Shown: piece by piece, positions 56,934 to 60,574 of the stretch
Layout of the letters: the number at the start of each line of letters is the position of its first letter
How positions within the stretch are numbered: the first letter of the stretch is position 1
Assembly (NCBI GenBank): GCA_031255095.1
Contig: JAIRTE010000020.1
Coordinates: 1-60,574, forward strand
DNA length: 60,574 nt
Source: Mycoplasmataceae bacterium
GTDB taxonomy: Bacteria; Bacillota_I; Bacilli_A; Mycoplasmatales; Mycoplasmoidaceae
Direction: 5' to 3'
The notes under the pieces: generated by a model
Databases searched by the model: none
What the model was told of the DNA's origin: nothing
The model's input: the letters and a program-made list of their open reading frames with translations, nothing else
Program-made: the position numbers and the translations under genes

Positions 56934-58661
56934 TTATCTTAATTCGTCAGGATTGATTTGTGAATAAACAATGTCTTTATAAATTTGGCAATTATTTAGC
57001 AATTCATTGTGTGAACCAATTCCCACTATTTCTCCTTTCTCTAAAACAATGATCTTATCAGCATTTAAAATTGTGTTAATTCTTTGAGCAATAATGATTT
57101 TGGTTGTTTCTTTTAAATCACGTGCTAAATTTTCTCTTAAAATTAGATCAGTTTTGTAATCTAATGCTGAAAAACTGTCATCAAAAATTATTACGGGTGT
57201 ATTTTTAGCAATTGCTCTAGCAATTGAAACACGTTGCTTTTGACCACCTGATAAATTAGTAGCATTTTGGGAAATAATTGTTTGATATTTATCATCCAAT
57301 TTTTCAATGAAATCAGCACATGCAATTTCTGCAGCATTTTTAGCAACGGTCATATTTTTATTATCTATCCCATAACAAATGTTATTTAATATTGTATCAT
57401 TAAATAATGCTGCTTTTTGCGGAACAATGGTAAGTATTTTAGAAATATCTTTTTGTGAATATTCTTTAATGTTGACATTATTAATTTTTATTTCTCCAGA
57501 AACAACATCATAAAACCTTGCCATTAGCATAGCCAAAGTAGTTTTACCACTACCATTTGCTCCAATAATAGCAATTGTCTGCCCAGTACCAATACTAAAA
57601 TTCAAGTTTTTTAATATTGGTTCAGCTGCATTAGGATAACCAAAAGTTACATTGTTAAATTCAATAGATTTAAAATCATCATAGAATATATCAAAAGATT
57701 GATATTTAATTGTTACTTCAGTTTCTAAAATTTCATTAATTCTTTTAGCACTCACCAAACCTCTAGGTAAAATTACAAATAACATAATTAACATTAAAAA
57801 AGATATAAAAATAATTGCTGCCAATTGTACAGTACCATTAATGCTTGCTAAGTCAATTGCATTAAGCAAACCAACTCAGAACAATAGCAATACTTGCAAA
57901 GAACTAAATAAATCAATTAGAGGCATAGCAAATCCTCACATCGAATTTGTAAATAAAGTATTTTTAGTCATGCAATCATTTACATCAATAAAATTTTTTT
58001 TTTCATGTTCTTCAGCATTAAATGCTCTGATTACTCTAATACCTGCAATTTGATTTCTAGAAACTTTGTTTAATTTATCAATCAGTTTTTGCATAACCTT
58101 TGTTTTAGGTAATGTAAAAATTAATAATACCATAATACACAAAAAAAGTGTTGTAATTGTTATTATTACTGGATAAATTAGTATTGTTGAAACTGAAATA
58201 TTGGAATGTAAAAAGAATTTTAAGATACCAACAGATAACATCATTGGAGCGAATAATCCCATTCTTAATAATGTTGTCATTGAGTTTTGCACCATAGTTA
58301 CATCGTTACTACATCTTGTAATAAGAGAATTTGTGGAAAATTTATTAATTTCATTATTCGAAAAACTATTAATTTTTTCGAACACTTTTTCTCGTAAAAT
58401 TTTCGAAAATCTTGCTCCAACAACTGCAGATAAATAAAAAGTTGTAACTAATATTGCAAAATCGACCACAACTAAACATATCAGCATTCCACCATTAAAA
58501 ATAATTGCACTCAAAGATTCGTTTTTAGTAACACTACTAGTAATTTTTTCAATTCAATCAGGAATCGTAATTTCAATATATACTCTTGCAGCTAAAAAAA
58601 CTATCAAAATCGAGAAAAATATCCATATTTTTTTATCAAAATATTTGAGTAATTTAAACAT
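56934..58661 (-). CDS. ABC exporter subunit, degenerate ATPase site
   Basis: This 575-residue half-transporter has six predicted helices and an ATPase domain: Walker A IGANGSGKTT, signature LSGGQKQR, Walker B PVIIFDDSFSALD where Asp replaces the catalytic Glu, and IIAQRINTI with Gln in place of the switch His. These changes are typical of the non-catalytic half of heterodimeric exporters such as BmrCD or TM287/288. It precedes its partner by 1 bp. TATAAT lies on the minus strand at 58684-58679. Confidence 0.93.
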
Positions 58662-58690
58662 AATCTAATGGTGAAATTATTATACCTTTT

Positions 58691-59014
58691 TTATCCTAAA
58701 AAAGGAATAAAAGTATTAATTATCATTAGTAATATTAATAAAACAATCAATATTGCACCACCCCAAATTGCTATTGGTTTTATTTTTTTTCACAACTTTT
58801 TTTGTTGTTTCACAATAAAAGATTCTTTTTCTTCATCTTTTTTATCTTCTTTTTCCTTTTCCTTTTTGTTTTTAGGATCTTTTTTATCACCTACTTGATT
58901 TTCATTATCTTTAACTCTCCTTAAGCCAAACAAACCAATTTCAAGTTCACCTTCAGAATCTTCTTCCTTATTACTCCTTGCAAGATCTTTAATTAAGCTT
59001 CAAAGTCCAGCCAC
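58691..59014 (-). CDS. Small membrane protein with charged linker
   Basis: This 107-residue protein starts with GTG at 59014, 8 bp after rplS. The N-terminus is VAGLWSLIKDLARS, then a long Lys/Glu/Asp linker (around residues 38-65) and one C-terminal hydrophobic helix (IWGGAILIVLLILLMIINTF). Two Trp are TGA-coded. The charged part is probably cytosolic. Function is unknown; its place between rplS and the exporter operon suggests co-transcription. Confidence 0.65.
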
Positions 59015-59022
59015 AACTTAAA

Positions 59023-59367
59023 TTACATTGTAATTTTTTTCTTAGAATTTCTAATGTAAGAAATATAATTTCTTCTAACTGGTGTATGTTTAAGAAATTT
59101 TACATCAACAACTAATGGTGAGTGTAAAAAGAAAGATTTTTCAACAAAAACACCAGAAACATCTTTTCTAACAATAAAAGTAGTTTGTAAACCTTCACCT
59201 CTAACACGCATTACAATACCTTCAAATTTTTGAATACGTGTTTTATTACCTTCAATAATTTTTTCAGATACAACTACTCAATCACCTGTATGTACATCCA
59301 AAACATTAGCCTTTAATTGAGAAGCTTTAACATCATTTAAGATTTGACCAATATTTAATTTGCTCAT
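59023..59367 (-). CDS. rplS: 50S ribosomal protein L19
   Basis: The 114-residue protein has the L19 features VHTGDWVVVSEKIIEGNKTR, RVRGEGLQTTFIVRKDV, FFLHSPLVVDVK and VRRNYISYIRNSKKKITM. L19 sits at the subunit interface of the large subunit. The single Trp is TGA-coded. TATAAT (59387-59382) lies 14 bases upstream of the ATG. The usual partners rimM and trmD are absent. Confidence 0.97.
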
Positions 59368-59748
59368 ATGTGTATATATTTATTATATATTTTTGGTTAT
59401 AAAATGTTTGTTATGTCTTGTTTTAGAGACAAAAATCCATATAAATAGTTTAATTTTTTCTCAAAAGAGGTCTTTTTTAGAAATTTAAAAATATTTTTTA
59501 CATTCAATAGAATTTAAAAAGTGTCCGCAAATTTTACAAAATGTAGGAAAATTATGCATTTTTACTTATCTTTGATAAGTAATAAAATTTTTCTCAAAAA
59601 AATGTCCGTTTTTTGACGTTTTTCTTGTAGTATAGGTATGGAAAGAATTAATAATAAAATCAATTTCTATTTAGTTTTAAAACAAAACTATATTAATATT
59701 ATAGATTTTTTATTTATGAAAGGAGATAGAAGGAAAATATAATCTACA
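59368..59748. other. Intergenic region between rplS and the coiled-coil gene
   Basis: These 381 bp contain the rplS promoter, a hairpin at 59562-59582 and the TATAAT (59738-59743) of the next gene. An ATG at 59716 opens a seven-residue frame (MKGDRRKI) that stops over that TATAAT; it probably has no role. Nothing else is recognised. Confidence 0.55.
59562..59582. terminator. Perfect 9-bp hairpin
   Basis: TTACTTATC, loop TTT and GATAAGTAA pair perfectly, with A+T-rich flanks ending in a T run on the plus strand. It lies in the divergent region and does not follow a gene, so its role as a terminator is uncertain. Confidence 0.45.
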
Positions 59749-60432
59749 ATGAAGAGTTCAAATAAAAATATGAATAAAAAAGTAATTGTAGATTCAGAAG
59801 TTCTAGATTCAACACAAAGAAAAAGAATTGGGGCCAAGGAAAAATTATCCTTATCTGGCATTGAAATTAATAAGATTATTGATACTGTTAGTATAGATAA
59901 AACTCACAAACATAAAACAAAACCTACTACACCACCTCAACCTCCAGTTGATTCTGATGTTACTGTTGAAGATGAAAAAGAAGGTGCTACCAAAAAATCA
60001 AGAAGTAAAACAAAACCAAAAAAGAAAAAAAGTAATAATAGCAAATATGTATTAAAATCAGATTTTAAGGTACTGGAATCAGATTTTAAAGTATTGAAAT
60101 CAGATTTTAAGGTATTGAAATCTGATGTTGAACATTTAAAAATTGAGGTTGAAATTTTAAAAACAGATGTCGAAATTTTGAAAACCGATGTTCAGCAATT
60201 GAAATCTGATGTTGAACATTTGAAAACAGAGGTTGAAATTTTGAAAGCTGATGTTCAGCAATTGAAAACTGATGTTCAACATTTGAAAACCGATGTTGAA
60301 ATTTTAAAAAAAGAGTTTAGGGCTTTTGTAGAAGAACAAAGAGCTATTAATTATAAGAATGCTCAGGATATTGCTGACATGAAAAGTAATATCAATAAAA
60401 TTCTTGATCTTTTGACAAAAGATAAAAAATAG
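59749..60432 (+). CDS. Heptad-repeat coiled-coil protein (DUF16-like architecture)
   Basis: This 227-residue protein has a basic, low-complexity N-terminal ~100 residues (KTKPTTPPQPPVDSDVTVED, then KKSRSKTKPKKKKS). Twelve exact heptads follow, encoded by 21-bp repeats at 60055-60306 with the pattern K-(T/S)-D-(V/F)-x-x-L (KSDFKVL, KTDVEIL, KTDVQQL). The C-terminal tail is FVEEQRAINYKNAQDIADMK. Such an uninterrupted Leu/Val heptad run should form a parallel coiled coil, probably trimeric as in the DUF16 proteins of M. pneumoniae, which it resembles in layout. There is no signal peptide. TATAAT (59738-59743) ends 5 bases before the ATG. Repeat number may vary by slippage. Confidence 0.8.
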   Translation: MKSSNKNMNKKVIVDSEVLDSTQRKRIGAKEKLSLSGIEINKIIDTVSIDKTHKHKTKPTTPPQPPVDSDVTVEDEKEGATKKSRSKTKPKKKKSNNSKYVLKSDFKVLESDFKVLKSDFKVLKSDVEHLKIEVEILKTDVEILKTDVQQLKSDVEHLKTEVEILKADVQQLKTDVQHLKTDVEILKKEFRAFVEEQRAINYKNAQDIADMKSNINKILDLLTKDKK

Positions 60433-60500
60433 CAAAATTTGCCAAAATACACCACAAAAATATTCAAAGTATATTTATAAATAAATATAAAAAATTTTTC

Positions 60501-60527
60501 TTAGCACTAACAGTATAAAAGTGCTAA
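60501..60527 (+). promoter_or_regulatory. CIRCE operator of dnaK
   Basis: TTAGCACTA, nine bases, AAGTGCTAA: CIRCE with only the innermost pair changed from the consensus TTAGCACTC-N9-GAGTGCTAA. It lies 8 bp upstream of the -10 box, the same layout as at lon, and points to HrcA heat-shock control. Confidence 0.9.
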
Positions 60528-60535
60528 TTCATCAC

Positions 60536-60541
60536 TATAAT
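60536..60541 (+). promoter_or_regulatory. -10 box of dnaK
   Basis: TATAAT ends 8 bases before the ATG at 60550, which predicts a leaderless message. Confidence 0.65.
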
Positions 60542-60549
60542 ATTTTTGT

Positions 60550-60574
60550 ATGGCAAAAGAAATCATTTTAGGAA
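60550..60574 (+). CDS. dnaK: Chaperone DnaK, first codons only
   Basis: The window ends after M-A-K-E-I-I-L-G, which matches the start of DnaK (usually followed by IDLGTTNS). The CIRCE element directly upstream supports the call. Eight codons alone cannot prove it. Confidence 0.8.

Noticed and set aside
59716-59742. Leader peptide MKGDRRKI before the coiled-coil gene
   Set aside because: It lies upstream of the predicted transcript start at the ATG of 59749, so it would not be transcribed from that promoter.

Overview
This window looks like chromosomal DNA of a mollicute (mycoplasma-type bacterium). It is very A+T-rich and reads UGA as tryptophan throughout: almost every gene carries in-frame TGA codons, often at conserved Trp positions, for example in Lon, UvrC and L19. 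There are several short lipoproteins and very large surface proteins, and HrcA/CIRCE operators lie in front of lon and dnaK. I cannot name the species; the gene set fits the pneumoniae/Ureaplasma/Malacoplasma side of the group. All gene calls below merge reading frames across TGA.

Layout. 1-1.7 kb: 3' end of a large surface protein. 1.7-5.2 kb (-): a DUF4011-helicase-Vsr protein resembling the Hhe defence gene. 5.3-7.3 kb (-): lipoprotein, rpsT and a glycosyltransferase. 7.3-9.2 kb (+): HAD phosphatase and a protein with a HEPN-like motif. 9.4-11.7 kb (-): phosphodiesterase and metG. 12-13.3 kb (-): a lipoprotein behind a poly-A promoter, then a ubiquitin-like protein with a C-terminal membrane anchor. 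13.5-15.8 kb (+): lon. 15.9-17.3 kb: two families of tandem repeats and a DUF4143 ATPase whose start is out of frame. 17.3-20.9 kb: ssb, rpsF | rpoA, infC, lipoprotein. 20.9-24.7 kb: a DUF4143 remnant, an rpmF operon, a membrane protein and a lipoprotein. 24.7-28.3 kb: uvrC, hemW, plsC. 28.5-40.3 kb (+): a 673-aa duplicated protein, three giant surface proteins and a decayed tail. 40.4-53.2 kb: secA, yqeK, a DEAD-box helicase, nusG and four unrecognised, mostly large cytosolic proteins. 53.4-59.4 kb: intact DUF4143 ATPase, tsaC, a heterodimeric ABC exporter, rplS. 59.7 kb to the end: a heptad-repeat coiled-coil gene, CIRCE and the first codons of dnaK.

The most unusual item is the 121-residue protein at 12948-13313 (-). 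Its first ~80 residues align along their length with eukaryotic ubiquitin, including equivalents of Lys48 and Lys63, but the Gly-Gly tail is replaced by a transmembrane segment. It lies back to back with the heat-shock protease gene lon.

A second theme is promoter architecture. In many genes a TATAAT-like box ends only 5-9 bases before the start codon, which predicts leaderless mRNAs. This rule helped choose starts (lon, the 53.4 kb ATPase) and shows that the 16.1 kb ATPase begins out of frame. A 16-A tract upstream of the -10 of one lipoprotein suggests a phase-variable promoter.
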